From: Candidatus Omnitrophota bacterium
GTDB taxonomy: Bacteria; Omnitrophota; Gorgyraeia; Zapsychrales; Fredricksoniimonadaceae
Reading direction: 5' to 3'
DNA: 7,041 bases
Assembly (NCBI GenBank): GCA_017987425.1
Contig: JAGNTT010000099.1
Location: 1 to 7,041 of the forward strand
Shown here piece by piece: positions 1 to 6,222 of this stretch (the first letter of the stretch is position 1; every line of letters begins with the position of its first letter). Position numbers and translations under genes: made by a program. Below the pieces are notes generated by a model, which searched no databases, was not told the DNA's origin, and saw only the letters and a list, made by a program, of their open reading frames with translations.

Positions 1-327
1 ATTTAAACCTTCCAATCCTTCGCTAACGCAAAAGAGCGCGAGAGCATCGAGCTCTGTGCTGCCGGAGACGATCACGTCATTGCCTTCACGTTCGATGATG
101 GGAGACGGGGAAACGTACCGTATCACAGCGCTATCAAGTCCTTCATCGGAGACGACAAGGTTCGAGCCTCCGCCGATCAATAGAAAAGGTGTCTTGTTTT
201 GGTTTAATTCCAATACGGCGGAGATCAACTCTTCCGGCGTACGGCATTCCATCAGAACGCGGCAGGGGCCGCCGAGACGGAAGGTTGTGTAATTTTCAAG
301 AAGGGCGTGCTCAATGGATGTGTTCAT
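1..327 (-). CDS. murB: UDP-N-acetylenolpyruvoylglucosamine reductase MurB, N-terminal part
   Basis: MurB is the cytoplasmic FAD enzyme that reduces UDP-GlcNAc-enolpyruvate to UDP-MurNAc with NADPH in peptidoglycan precursor synthesis. Only the first 109 codons are in the window; the gene runs off the left edge. Visible motifs are NYTTFRLGGP (residues 12-21) and the FAD pyrophosphate-binding IGGGSNLVVSD (51-61). Then comes the end of the FAD domain with LDALALFCVSEGLEGLN (93-109), where the family continues into GIPGTVGGA. The ATG at 327-325 shares ATGA with the moaE stop, and no Shine-Dalgarno precedes it, so translation is probably coupled to moaE. Other FAD-linked oxidases share the fold, but the TFR-GG and GGGSNL pair favours MurB. 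The C-terminal substrate domain, including the catalytic Ser and Glu, is not visible. Confidence 0.86.
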   Translation of the reverse strand, partial: MNTSIEHALLENYTTFRLGGPCRVLMECRTPEELISAVLELNQNKTPFLLIGGGSNLVVSDEGLDSAVIRYVSPSPIIEREGNDVIVSGSTELDALALFCVSEGLEGLN

Positions 328-752
328 GGAATGATCTGGGATTGTCCTTTCACCCAATGCGATGTGCCGTCCTTAAAGAATTCTTTTTTCCAGATAAGAA
401 GACGCAGTTTGATTTCTTCGATGATATAACGGCAGGCTTTAAATGCTTCATCGCGGTGGCTCGACCAGACGCCGATCCAGATTCCCGATTCTCCGACGCC
501 GACTTGTCCTGTCCTTTGAATGCAGACCGCATCGATTATAGAGAACATGGAAATGGTTTCCTGGATGATCTTTTCGCCTTCGGAGCGGCATGCAGCCTCA
601 TCGGCAATATAGAGAAGGGATGAGACTTCTTTGCCTTCGTGTTTGTCGCTGCGGACGATGCCTTCAAAAGTTACAACAGCACCAATGGATGAGTTGGTTC
701 TTGAAGATTGTTTTTGGTCTTTTTTAATGATTTGGGTTGAAAGGATAAACAT
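324..752 (-). CDS. moaE: Molybdopterin synthase catalytic subunit MoaE
   Basis: MoaE is the large subunit of molybdopterin synthase. With the thiocarboxylated MoaD C-terminus it adds the dithiolene sulfurs to cyclic pyranopterin monophosphate in molybdenum cofactor synthesis. The protein is 142 residues, close to the family length. Visible motifs are GAVVTFEGIVR (24-34, ending in the conserved Arg), SSHRDEAF (97-104) and the catalytic-lysine segment IKLRLLIWKKE (114-124). Lys115 and Lys122 keep the seven-residue spacing of E. coli Lys119/Lys126. A proline usual in this segment (K-x-R-x-P-x-W-K) is Leu here. The start at 752 gives the normal N-terminal length but has no ribosome binding site. 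Directly upstream lies the AT-rich repeat element at 754-860. The stop overlaps the murB start. No moaD, moaA or moaC is in the window. Confidence 0.92.
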   Translation of the reverse strand: MFILSTQIIKKDQKQSSRTNSSIGAVVTFEGIVRSDKHEGKEVSSLLYIADEAACRSEGEKIIQETISMFSIIDAVCIQRTGQVGVGESGIWIGVWSSHRDEAFKACRYIIEEIKLRLLIWKKEFFKDGTSHWVKGQSQIIP

Positions 753-753
753 A

Positions 754-860
754 ATAGAAATTAAGAAATTGATAAATTAGGAAATTAAGATGTCAGACAA
801 TATTGGTTAAGCGCTTATCCCGAGAAATTTCTTAATCTCTACTAATTTCCCAATTTCTAT
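754..860. repeat. AT-rich inverted array of octamer repeats, probable large hairpin
   Basis: This stretch fills the gap between the ferredoxin stop and the moaE start. The left arm (756-787) is four gapless octamers: AGAAATTA, AGAAATTG, ATAAATTA, GGAAATTA. The right arm (825-858), read on the minus strand, is AGAAATTG, GGAAATTA, a degenerate GTAGAGATTA, then AGAAATTT. The arms can pair imperfectly over about 34 bases. They enclose a 37-base core holding two perfect palindromes, CAATATTG (798-805) and TAAGCGCTTA (808-817). No target-site duplication is obvious. It could be an interspersed REP/MITE-like element, an mRNA-stabilising hairpin or a protein-binding array. The structure is seen directly; its role is unknown. 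Confidence 0.75.
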
Positions 861-865
861 CAGTT

Positions 866-1120
866 TTAATATGTCACTTTGACCACGCCGGAGATGATGC
901 TGCACTGACAGCCGAGACGGTGATTACGGTCCATCGCGAGGTCTTTTTCTTCCTGGTTGAGTTCGCCTAAGTTTTCGGGGCCTTCAAGAATTTCAATCTG
1001 GCACGTGCCGCATACACCGGAGTTGCAGGAAAACGGAATGCCGTGTTTTTCGCAGGTCTCGGCGAGGCAGGTATTGTCGGCAACTTCATATTCGATGTTA
1101 TCGATGATGACTTTAGCCAT
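866..1120 (-). CDS. 2Fe-2S plant-type ferredoxin
   Basis: This is a small (84 residues) soluble electron carrier of the plant/adrenodoxin-like 2Fe-2S fold. The four cluster ligands are clear: Cys32, Cys37 and Cys40 in SCNSGVCGTC, and Cys71 in RLGCQC. Two further cysteines (18, 23) and Cys73 are not standard ligands. Length and the C-x4-C-x2-C spacing match small bacterial 2Fe-2S ferredoxins, with no fused reductase domain. The ATG at 1120 lies five bases after the ispH stop and has only a weak purine run upstream, so it is probably co-transcribed and translationally coupled with ispH. By position it is a good candidate electron donor for the IspH iron-sulfur cluster, but that is inference. 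The stop abuts the repeat element at 754-860. Confidence 0.93.
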   Translation of the reverse strand: MAKVIIDNIEYEVADNTCLAETCEKHGIPFSCNSGVCGTCQIEILEGPENLGELNQEEKDLAMDRNHRLGCQCSIISGVVKVTY

Positions 1121-1125
1121 GACGT

Positions 1126-2052
1126 TTATTCTTTGAACTGAAGGATGGGAAACTTGATGTTCTTCTCGGTATTTTCAAATTCGTGGACTTTGGCTCCGGA
1201 ATAACGGGAATGGATCTTGGTAATGATCTCATCGACCAGATAACGCGGGACGGAAGCGCCGGAGCTTATACCGATATTTTTTTTACCTTCGAGGACTTCC
1301 AGATCGATTTCATCCGCTGTATCGACGATGTAGCTTGGTATTCCCAGTTGTTCCCCGGTTTCCCGCAGGCGGTTGCTGTTGGAGCTGTTCGGGGACCCGC
1401 AGATGATGATAATGTCGCACATCTTGGCCAGATCTTTGACCGCATCCTGGCGGTTTTGAGTGGCGTAGCAGATATCGGAACGCGGCGGGCCGATGAGTTT
1501 GGGAAATTTGCGTTTAAGCTTATCAATGATGCCTTTGGTTTCATCCACGGAAAGCGTGGTCTGGGTGATATAGGCGACTGTCCGTTGGGGATCTATAGCG
1601 AGCTTTTCAACATCGTTTTCGGTTTCGACGATATGTAAAAGTTCCGGGGTGACATATCCGGCGGTGCCCACAAGTTCCTGATGGCCGATATGGCCGATGA
1701 GGACGATGTCCACATTCTGGCCTGAGAATTTTACGGCTTCTTTATGGACTTTGGTGACCAGCGGACAGGTGGCATCCACATATTTCAAACGGCGTCTCTG
1801 GGCGGTGTTGACGACTTCCGGCGGAATGCCGTGGGCCGAGAAAATAATGCGGCTGCCTTCCGGAACGTCGTTCAAGTCTTCGACGAAAACGACGCCGCGC
1901 TTTTGCATGTCGTTGACAACAGAAGTGTTGTGCACGATGTCATGGTAGACGTAAAGAGGGGTGCCGTATTTGGCAAGTGCCTGTTCAACGATTTCTATGG
2001 CGCTGGCGACCCCTGCGCAAAACCCTTGTGTGCGAGCTAGATAAATATCCAT
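1126..2052 (-). CDS. ispH: 4-hydroxy-3-methylbut-2-enyl diphosphate reductase IspH (LytB)
   Basis: IspH catalyses the last step of the cytoplasmic MEP pathway, reducing HMBPP to IPP and DMAPP with a [4Fe-4S] cluster and two external electrons. At 308 residues it is full length. Cluster ligands are Cys12 (GFCAG), Cys96 (DATCPLV) and Cys195 (DICYATQ). Substrate and proton-relay residues are His41, His74 (SAHG), His124 and Glu126 (GHIGHQELVGT), the GSPNSSNSNRL loop (219-229) and SSGAS (263-267). The usual Pro in GH-PE is Gln125; the catalytic His and Glu are kept. The ATG at 2052 matches the family N-terminus although no Shine-Dalgarno is present. A TTTACA/TATAAT promoter at 2213-2186 predicts a leader of about 125 bases with a near-palindrome at 2082-2101. 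It heads the leftward operon, with ferredoxin next. Confidence 0.97.
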   Translation of the reverse strand: MDIYLARTQGFCAGVASAIEIVEQALAKYGTPLYVYHDIVHNTSVVNDMQKRGVVFVEDLNDVPEGSRIIFSAHGIPPEVVNTAQRRRLKYVDATCPLVTKVHKEAVKFSGQNVDIVLIGHIGHQELVGTAGYVTPELLHIVETENDVEKLAIDPQRTVAYITQTTLSVDETKGIIDKLKRKFPKLIGPPRSDICYATQNRQDAVKDLAKMCDIIIICGSPNSSNSNRLRETGEQLGIPSYIVDTADEIDLEVLEGKKNIGISSGASVPRYLVDEIITKIHSRYSGAKVHEFENTEKNIKFPILQFKE

Positions 2053-2081
2053 AGGTTGGTTAAACCCGAAATTTTCAAAAA

Positions 2082-2101
2082 TAGCGGCGAGATCGTCGCT
2101 A
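2082..2101. repeat. Near-perfect 20-bp palindrome in the ispH leader
   Basis: TAGCGGCGA and TCGTCGCTA form nine-base arms with one mismatch around a two-base centre. The site sits 30-49 bases upstream of the ispH start codon, inside the predicted leader. It could be a dimeric repressor site or a leader hairpin; on the minus-strand RNA the mismatch is A-C. No T-run follows it, so it is not an intrinsic terminator. Confidence 0.45.
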
Positions 2102-2147
2102 AGTTTGTGTGCTAATTGTGCGGAATGAAATCCGGGTTAAATGGAAA

Positions 2148-2176
2148 TTGCAATTTTGTAGTAGCTTCTCTATAAT
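2148..2176 (+). promoter_or_regulatory. Sigma-70-type promoter for ispG
   Basis: The -35 box is TTGCAA (2148-2153) and the -10 box is TATAAT (2171-2176), with a 17-base spacer. The expected start point is near 2183, giving a 5' leader of about 73 bases before the ispG ATG at 2256. This is the best rightward promoter in the gap. Confidence 0.72.
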
Positions 2177-2185
2177 ACGCGTGCA

Positions 2186-2213
2186 ATTATAGCATTATTT
2201 CTCGAGGTGTAAA
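2186..2213 (-). promoter_or_regulatory. Sigma-70-type promoter for ispH-ferredoxin
   Basis: On the minus strand the -35 box is TTTACA (2213-2208) and the -10 box is TATAAT (2191-2186), with a 16-base spacer containing CTCGAG. The expected start point is near 2179. It faces the ispG promoter: the two -10 boxes are nine bases apart and the predicted RNAs overlap at their 5' ends, so simultaneous firing should be hindered. Confidence 0.6.
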
Positions 2214-2216
2214 TTC

Positions 2217-2244
2217 AATTTTAGGGTCAATTCGAGCTAAAATT
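2217..2244 (+). repeat. Inverted repeat just upstream of the ispG start
   Basis: AATTTTAG (2217-2224) and CTAAAATT (2237-2244) are perfect eight-base arms around a 12-base loop. The structure ends 11 bases before the ispG ATG, in the place where a ribosome binding site would be expected. None is seen. A weak A/U hairpin here could modulate initiation, or the sequence may be a binding site. Confidence 0.4.
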
Positions 2245-2255
2245 TAATAAACGCT

Positions 2256-3470
2256 ATGACTCTCATCAAACGCCGCAAAACTCCAACTGTTGAAATCGGT
2301 TCTGTCCGTTTGGGCAGTGATTTTCCGATCGTCGTCCAGTCCATGACCGATACGCCGACGGCCGATGTCGAAGCGACTTACAAGCAAACCATGGAGCTGA
2401 TCAATGCCGGCTCCGAAATGGTCCGCTGGACGGTCAATGATTCAGAGGCCGCGGTCGGTGCCGCCAAGATCATCGAACGTCTGCGCGGCGAAGGAATCAA
2501 GACTCCCATCATCGGCGATTTTCATTTCAACGGCCACATCCTTTTGAACAAGCATCCAGATACCGCCAGACTCCTGGATAAATACCGGATCAATCCCGGC
2601 AACGTCGGCAAAGGCCGGCTGCATGACGACAATTTTGCTTCGATCGTCAAGATCGCGATCGCCAATGGCAAAGCGGTCCGCATCGGCGTCAACTGGGGAT
2701 CGCTTGACCAGGAACTTTTGACAGAGCTCATGGATTCCAATGCCAAGCTCAAAGAACCCAAAGATTTTCGTGATGTCACGATCGATGCCATGATCCAGAG
2801 TGCGATACGTTCGGCCGAATATGCGATGAGTTTGGGGCAGCCCAAAAGCAAGATTGTTCTCAGCGTCAAAATGTCGGTCTTGCAGGATATGGTCGCCGTC
2901 TATCAAAGACTGGCTGCGGAATGCGATTACGTGCTGCATCTCGGACTGACCGAAGCCGGCGCCGATATTAAAGGCGCGGTCTCAAGCGCGGCCGCGCTTT
3001 CTCTATTAATGCAGCAGGGAATCGGGGATACCATCCGCGTTTCTCTGACGCCGCAGCCGAACGTCAGCCGCGCCAAAGAGGTGGAAGTTTGTAAAGAGAT
3101 CCTGCAGTCCATGGGCTTCCGCTATTTTGCGCCTTCGGTCACCAGTTGTCCCGGATGCGGACGCACCAGCTCCAATTATTTTCAGTACCTCGCGCGCGAC
3201 ATCAACGATCACATCAAACTCAAAATGCCTTTGTGGAAGAAGCAGTACAAGGGAGTTGAGGAGCTTAAGATCGCCGTCATGGGATGCGTAGTCAACGGAC
3301 CGGGCGAAAGCCGGCACGCGGACATCGGCATTAGTCTTCCCGGCGCTTCCGAAACGCCCATCGCGCCCGTCTATGCCGACGGCAAACAGTTCACAACGCT
3401 CAAGGGCGATCACATCAAAGAAGAATTCATCGGGATTTTGGAAGATTATATAAAAAGAAGATGTTCATAA
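2256..3470 (+). CDS. ispG: 4-hydroxy-3-methylbut-2-enyl diphosphate synthase IspG (GcpE)
   Basis: IspG converts methylerythritol 2,4-cyclodiphosphate to HMBPP in the MEP pathway using a [4Fe-4S] cluster and reduced flavodoxin or ferredoxin. The protein is 404 residues, a full-length two-domain bacterial enzyme without the plant-type insert. The N-terminal TIM barrel shows PIVVQSMTDTPTADVEAT (24-41), GDFHFNG (87-93), YRINPGNVG (110-118), VRIGVNWGSLDQELL (141-155) and LHLGLTEAG (227-235). The C-terminal cluster domain has Cys298 and Cys301 (SCPGCGRT), and Cys344 in MGCVVNGPGES with Glu351. The PGCGRT form with GSLDQELL and HADIGISLPG is typical of the proteobacterial roughly 400-residue subgroup. 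The ATG at 2256 is chosen because the family N-terminus (RRKTPTVEIG) follows at once; no Shine-Dalgarno is visible. The gene starts the rightward block, divergent from ispH. Confidence 0.97.
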   Translation: MTLIKRRKTPTVEIGSVRLGSDFPIVVQSMTDTPTADVEATYKQTMELINAGSEMVRWTVNDSEAAVGAAKIIERLRGEGIKTPIIGDFHFNGHILLNKHPDTARLLDKYRINPGNVGKGRLHDDNFASIVKIAIANGKAVRIGVNWGSLDQELLTELMDSNAKLKEPKDFRDVTIDAMIQSAIRSAEYAMSLGQPKSKIVLSVKMSVLQDMVAVYQRLAAECDYVLHLGLTEAGADIKGAVSSAAALSLLMQQGIGDTIRVSLTPQPNVSRAKEVEVCKEILQSMGFRYFAPSVTSCPGCGRTSSNYFQYLARDINDHIKLKMPLWKKQYKGVEELKIAVMGCVVNGPGESRHADIGISLPGASETPIAPVYADGKQFTTLKGDHIKEEFIGILEDYIKRRCS

Positions 3471-3473
3471 AAG

Positions 3474-3511
3474 CGGCGTCATTGAGTTCTTCCTCAGACG
3501 ACAGGACGCCG
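3474..3511 (+). repeat. Hairpin in the ispG to membrane-protein junction
   Basis: CGGCGTC (3474-3480) pairs with GACGCCG (3505-3511). The 24-base loop can itself fold by TGAG (3483-3486) with CTCA (3493-3496). It starts four bases after the ispG stop and ends nine bases before the next start codon. There is no T-run, so it is not an intrinsic terminator. It may be an RNA-processing or stability hairpin, or it may cover the weak AGGA at 3503-3506. Confidence 0.45.
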
Positions 3512-3519
3512 GGCCCGTT

Positions 3520-5739
3520 ATGAATTTTATATACTTCGCCATATTCCTGGCCGGTTCGGCCGCTCTCACCTGGGAAATTTTATGGATGCATTTTACTTCA
3601 CTTGCCATCGGCGTTTCCGCGCACGCGGCCGCGATCGTTTTAAGCACGATGATGCTCGGGATCGCGATCGGTTCGTATTTCATCGGGCCTTTCCTGAAAT
3701 CTTTACAATTTAAGAAAATCATATGGTTTTTGGCTCTGTTAGAGATTTTTATCGGTGCAGCGGGTCTTTTTTTGCCAACGGGTTTTCATTTTCTGGAGCA
3801 GATGGATACGCGTGTGTTTCAATCAGCTCCTGATTCCGTCTTGATGGTCCAGATCGTCGGCATTATTCTCCTGATTGGTCTGCCGTCAGCATTTATGGGG
3901 ATGACAGTCCCGGTGTATGCCAGGATTGCCGCTGATTTTAAGTTATCACTGCCTTTCATTTATGCCCTCAATGTGGCGGGTGCCGCATTGGGGATTTTGG
4001 CGGCGTCTTTTTTTTATATTCCCAAACTCGGAATCATCAAAACCGTCCAGGTTTCGGCTGTTGTGAATGTGCTGGCAGCTGTTGTTATTGTATTGGCCGC
4101 CCGTTTCTATAAAATCACAAACGTTGAAGCAAAAGATTCGGACCCGTCTAAAGCTTCAAAGATATTTCCGTTTGGCAAGACGGCGTTTACTGTTTTTGCG
4201 ACTGGATTTGCCACCTTTGCTCTGGAAGTTGTCTGGTTCCGTTCATTGCGCGCGTCTTTGCAGGCGACGACCGAGAGTTTTGCCATCATTTTGTTTACCA
4301 CATTGATCGCTTTGGCGGTCGGAAGTTATCTCTCCATAATTTTGAAAAGATCGGGGCGCGTCCCGCTTTCCGTCCTGCTGGCTTTTGGGGGATTTCTTGT
4401 TTTTGAAGTAACTCCGTTCATTGAGCGGTTTGATCTGGTGACCACGTCGCTTTCGGGACCCTATGAACTTTATAGTATTAAGCGGTTTTTGCTGGTGCTG
4501 ATCACATTAGGCCCGCCGATGTGCGCGCTCGGGATTGGATTGCCGTGGCTGATGGAATCCTATAATAAGACGGAAAAGGTACATGTTCTGTATGCTATCA
4601 ATACGGTGGGCGCGGTCGCTGGGTCTTTGTGCGCGGCTTGGCTATTTTTGCCGACCATCGGATTTGTCAAAGGTTCCTGGGTGGCTGCCGGATTTTTGGT
4701 GGCTGCATCATTCGTTTTAGCCGGAGGCAAGGAAAGAGCTGTGTGCTTTGTTTTGGGCTTGATGGGTTTTTTAACCGCTTTTACGTTCAGATCTGACGTT
4801 GGTGCTTTGCGTGTTCAAGGTGTTGCTGTCAGCCAAAAGTATGTAGTTTTGGCAAGTCATGAGGGACCGGACGTCACCACATCGGTTATTGAAAACGAAC
4901 ATAAGGTGAGACAGCTGTATATTGACGGTTTCAGCGCGTCGGACGAAGGCCGGATGGGGCATTACATGGATTGGATGGGGCGTTTGCCTATGATTCTTCA
5001 TCCGTCCCCTCAGAAGGCGCTGGTGATTTGTTTCGGAACCGGGCAGACGGCCAATGCTGTCCGGCTGGAAGGTTCCCGGCATTTGGATATTGTGGATGTC
5101 AACCCGGCTGTGTTCGGGATGGCTCATTTGTTCAGCAAGAATCAAAATGTCCTGGAAGACCCGGGGACGCACAGGGTGGTGATGGACGGGCGCGCGTATC
5201 TCAGGAGGACAACCCGGAATTATGATGTCGTGACTTTAGAGCCGATGCCGCCTACTTTTGCCGGTTCAAACGCGCTTTATAGCCTGGAATTTTATCTGTT
5301 GATCAAGTCCCGCCTCAATGATGGCGGTGTGGCGGCGCAATGGCTGCCGTTTCATCTGGTTGATCCTGTTGAATCCGCTTCAATAGTAGCGACTTTCAGT
5401 CAAGTGTTCTCCGATGTTGTTCTTTGGATAGATCCTGTATCGACCACAGGTATTCTTTTAGGTTTCAAGCGGGATCGCAACGACTCAAAACCTGTGGAAT
5501 GGTACGGTCTCGGGAGAAATCAAATTCAGAGAAGTCTCCCAGGGCAAATCATCAGCCGGCAAATCTTTGAAAAAGATGTTTTGAATGAGTTCGCAAAGAG
5601 TGCGAAAATAATTACGGACGATAATCAACTTCTCGCGTACGGATACGGACGTATGAAGTGGTGGGGAAGGCCGGACAGGGACAAATACGTCTTAGGTATT
5701 TTAAACAGCATAGCCCTAAAACCAAAATCCTCATTTTAA
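3520..5739 (+). CDS. Multi-pass membrane protein with spermidine-synthase-like C-terminal domain
   Basis: This 739-residue protein belongs to the fused membrane/spermidine-synthase-like family, whose biochemical role is unsettled. Residues 1-425 hold about 13 hydrophobic segments and look internally duplicated. AALTWEILW (14-22) resembles ATFALEVVW (231-239), GIAIGSYF (47-54) resembles ALAVGSYL (264-271), and FIYALNVAGAALG (146-158) resembles VLYAINTVGAVAG (356-368). Residues 440-650 form a Rossmann methyltransferase-like domain: IDGFSASDE (468-476), HPSPQKALVICFGTGQT (494-510), DIVDVNPAVFG (523-533), MDGRAYL (555-561), LEPMPP (573-578), ALYSLEFY (585-592) and AAQWLPFHL (605-613). The catalytic Asp of true spermidine synthases (D-S-T-D-P) is replaced by LEPMPP, so aminopropyl transfer is doubtful. 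The start at 3520 puts the first membrane segment at the N-terminus. The gene follows ispG by 49 bases and precedes the lipoprotein gene by 19. Confidence 0.85.
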   Translation: MNFIYFAIFLAGSAALTWEILWMHFTSLAIGVSAHAAAIVLSTMMLGIAIGSYFIGPFLKSLQFKKIIWFLALLEIFIGAAGLFLPTGFHFLEQMDTRVFQSAPDSVLMVQIVGIILLIGLPSAFMGMTVPVYARIAADFKLSLPFIYALNVAGAALGILAASFFYIPKLGIIKTVQVSAVVNVLAAVVIVLAARFYKITNVEAKDSDPSKASKIFPFGKTAFTVFATGFATFALEVVWFRSLRASLQATTESFAIILFTTLIALAVGSYLSIILKRSGRVPLSVLLAFGGFLVFEVTPFIERFDLVTTSLSGPYELYSIKRFLLVLITLGPPMCALGIGLPWLMESYNKTEKVHVLYAINTVGAVAGSLCAAWLFLPTIGFVKGSWVAAGFLVAASFVLAGGKERAVCFVLGLMGFLTAFTFRSDVGALRVQGVAVSQKYVVLASHEGPDVTTSVIENEHKVRQLYIDGFSASDEGRMGHYMDWMGRLPMILHPSPQKALVICFGTGQTANAVRLEGSRHLDIVDVNPAVFGMAHLFSKNQNVLEDPGTHRVVMDGRAYLRRTTRNYDVVTLEPMPPTFAGSNALYSLEFYLLIKSRLNDGGVAAQWLPFHLVDPVESASIVATFSQVFSDVVLWIDPVSTTGILLGFKRDRNDSKPVEWYGLGRNQIQRSLPGQIISRQIFEKDVLNEFAKSAKIITDDNQLLAYGYGRMKWWGRPDRDKYVLGILNSIALKPKSSF

Positions 5740-5744
5740 GACTT

Positions 5745-5752
5745 AAAGGGAG
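5745..5752 (+). promoter_or_regulatory. Ribosome binding site deciding the lipoprotein start
   Basis: AAAGGGAG ends six bases before the ATG at 5759, an ideal spacing. An in-frame TTG at 5753 touches the purine run and cannot use it, so the ATG is preferred and the protein is 120 residues. Confidence 0.75.
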
Positions 5753-5758
5753 TTGCTC

Positions 5759-6121
5759 ATGAACAGATTAATATTGAGTATTTTACTTTTGGCGGTTGCC
5801 GGCTGCGCCACCACCGAATCGCTGGATTATTATTATGAGAAAATCAACCGGTCGGATGGTATCAGCCGCGATGAGGCGGCTCTAATTGCCAAGAAATGGC
5901 TGATTGAAAGTAAGTATGAGGGAGATTTTCAGGTCATCGGTCCAGTAACAACCGGATATGACCACTATTGGCAGGTCTCATTCCTTTACAAGAGTCTTGA
6001 TTACTATGAAAAGGTTTTGGATGTCTATGTGGACACGTTGACTGGGGAAGTCAAGGACTCTCAGATCCGCAGTAAAGAAACTCCCGCGCTTACGAAAGAT
6101 GTTGTAACTGGATTAAACTAA
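5759..6121 (+). CDS. Small lipoprotein with PepSY-like C-terminal region
   Basis: This is a predicted 120-residue exported lipoprotein. The signal peptide is MNRLILSILLLAVAG followed by Cys16, giving a VAGC lipobox for lipidation by Lgt and cleavage by LspA. The mature part begins ATTESLDYYYEK. It then carries ISRDEAALIAKKW (35-47), YWQVSF (70-75) and VYVDTLTGEV (89-98). The pattern of an AA-I-A helix, a W-x-V-x-F strand and a V-x-V-D-x-x-T-G-x-V hairpin resembles PepSY-type domains, but this is a weak match by eye and gives no firm function. The ATG at 5759 is favoured over the in-frame TTG at 5753 by the spacing of AAAGGGAG. It follows the membrane-protein gene by 19 bases and is probably in the same operon. 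The first strong terminator lies about 100 bases downstream. Confidence 0.82.
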   Translation: MNRLILSILLLAVAGCATTESLDYYYEKINRSDGISRDEAALIAKKWLIESKYEGDFQVIGPVTTGYDHYWQVSFLYKSLDYYEKVLDVYVDTLTGEVKDSQIRSKETPALTKDVVTGLN

Positions 6122-6198
6122 AAAAGTGCGGTAGTGGCGGGTTGACATTCGGCATTATTTGGATCTTGTGGGGGAATTGTAGAAAATATCGTGATGGT

Positions 6199-6207
6199 TG
6201 TGGATAA
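6199..6207 (-). promoter_or_regulatory. Perfect DnaA-box consensus
   Basis: TGTGGATAA on the plus strand is the exact reverse complement of TTATCCACA, the strong E. coli-type DnaA box. It lies between the lipoprotein stop and the terminator. Binding in this organism is inferred, not shown. Confidence 0.4.
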
Positions 6208-6222
6208 GTCTTCGGTAAATTC

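Noticed and set aside
189..623. Plus-strand 144-codon open frame across murB and moaE
   Set aside because: It is antisense to two genes with clear family motifs and has no recognisable content of its own.
2058..2149. Direct repeat GGTTAAA...GAAATT at 2058 and 2135
   Set aside because: Spacing between the two parts differs (three versus two bases) and the arms are short and A/T-rich, so chance is likely.
2442..3413. Long minus-strand open frames inside ispG
   Set aside because: They mirror the GC-rich codons of a well-supported ispG, and no start signals or motifs were seen.
5753..5758. TTG at 5753 as the lipoprotein start
   Set aside because: It directly abuts the Shine-Dalgarno, whereas the ATG at 5759 has ideal six-base spacing and gives a standard signal peptide.
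6142..6170. Promoter using the perfect TTGACA at 6142
   Set aside because: No acceptable -10 box occurs at 15-19 bases downstream.
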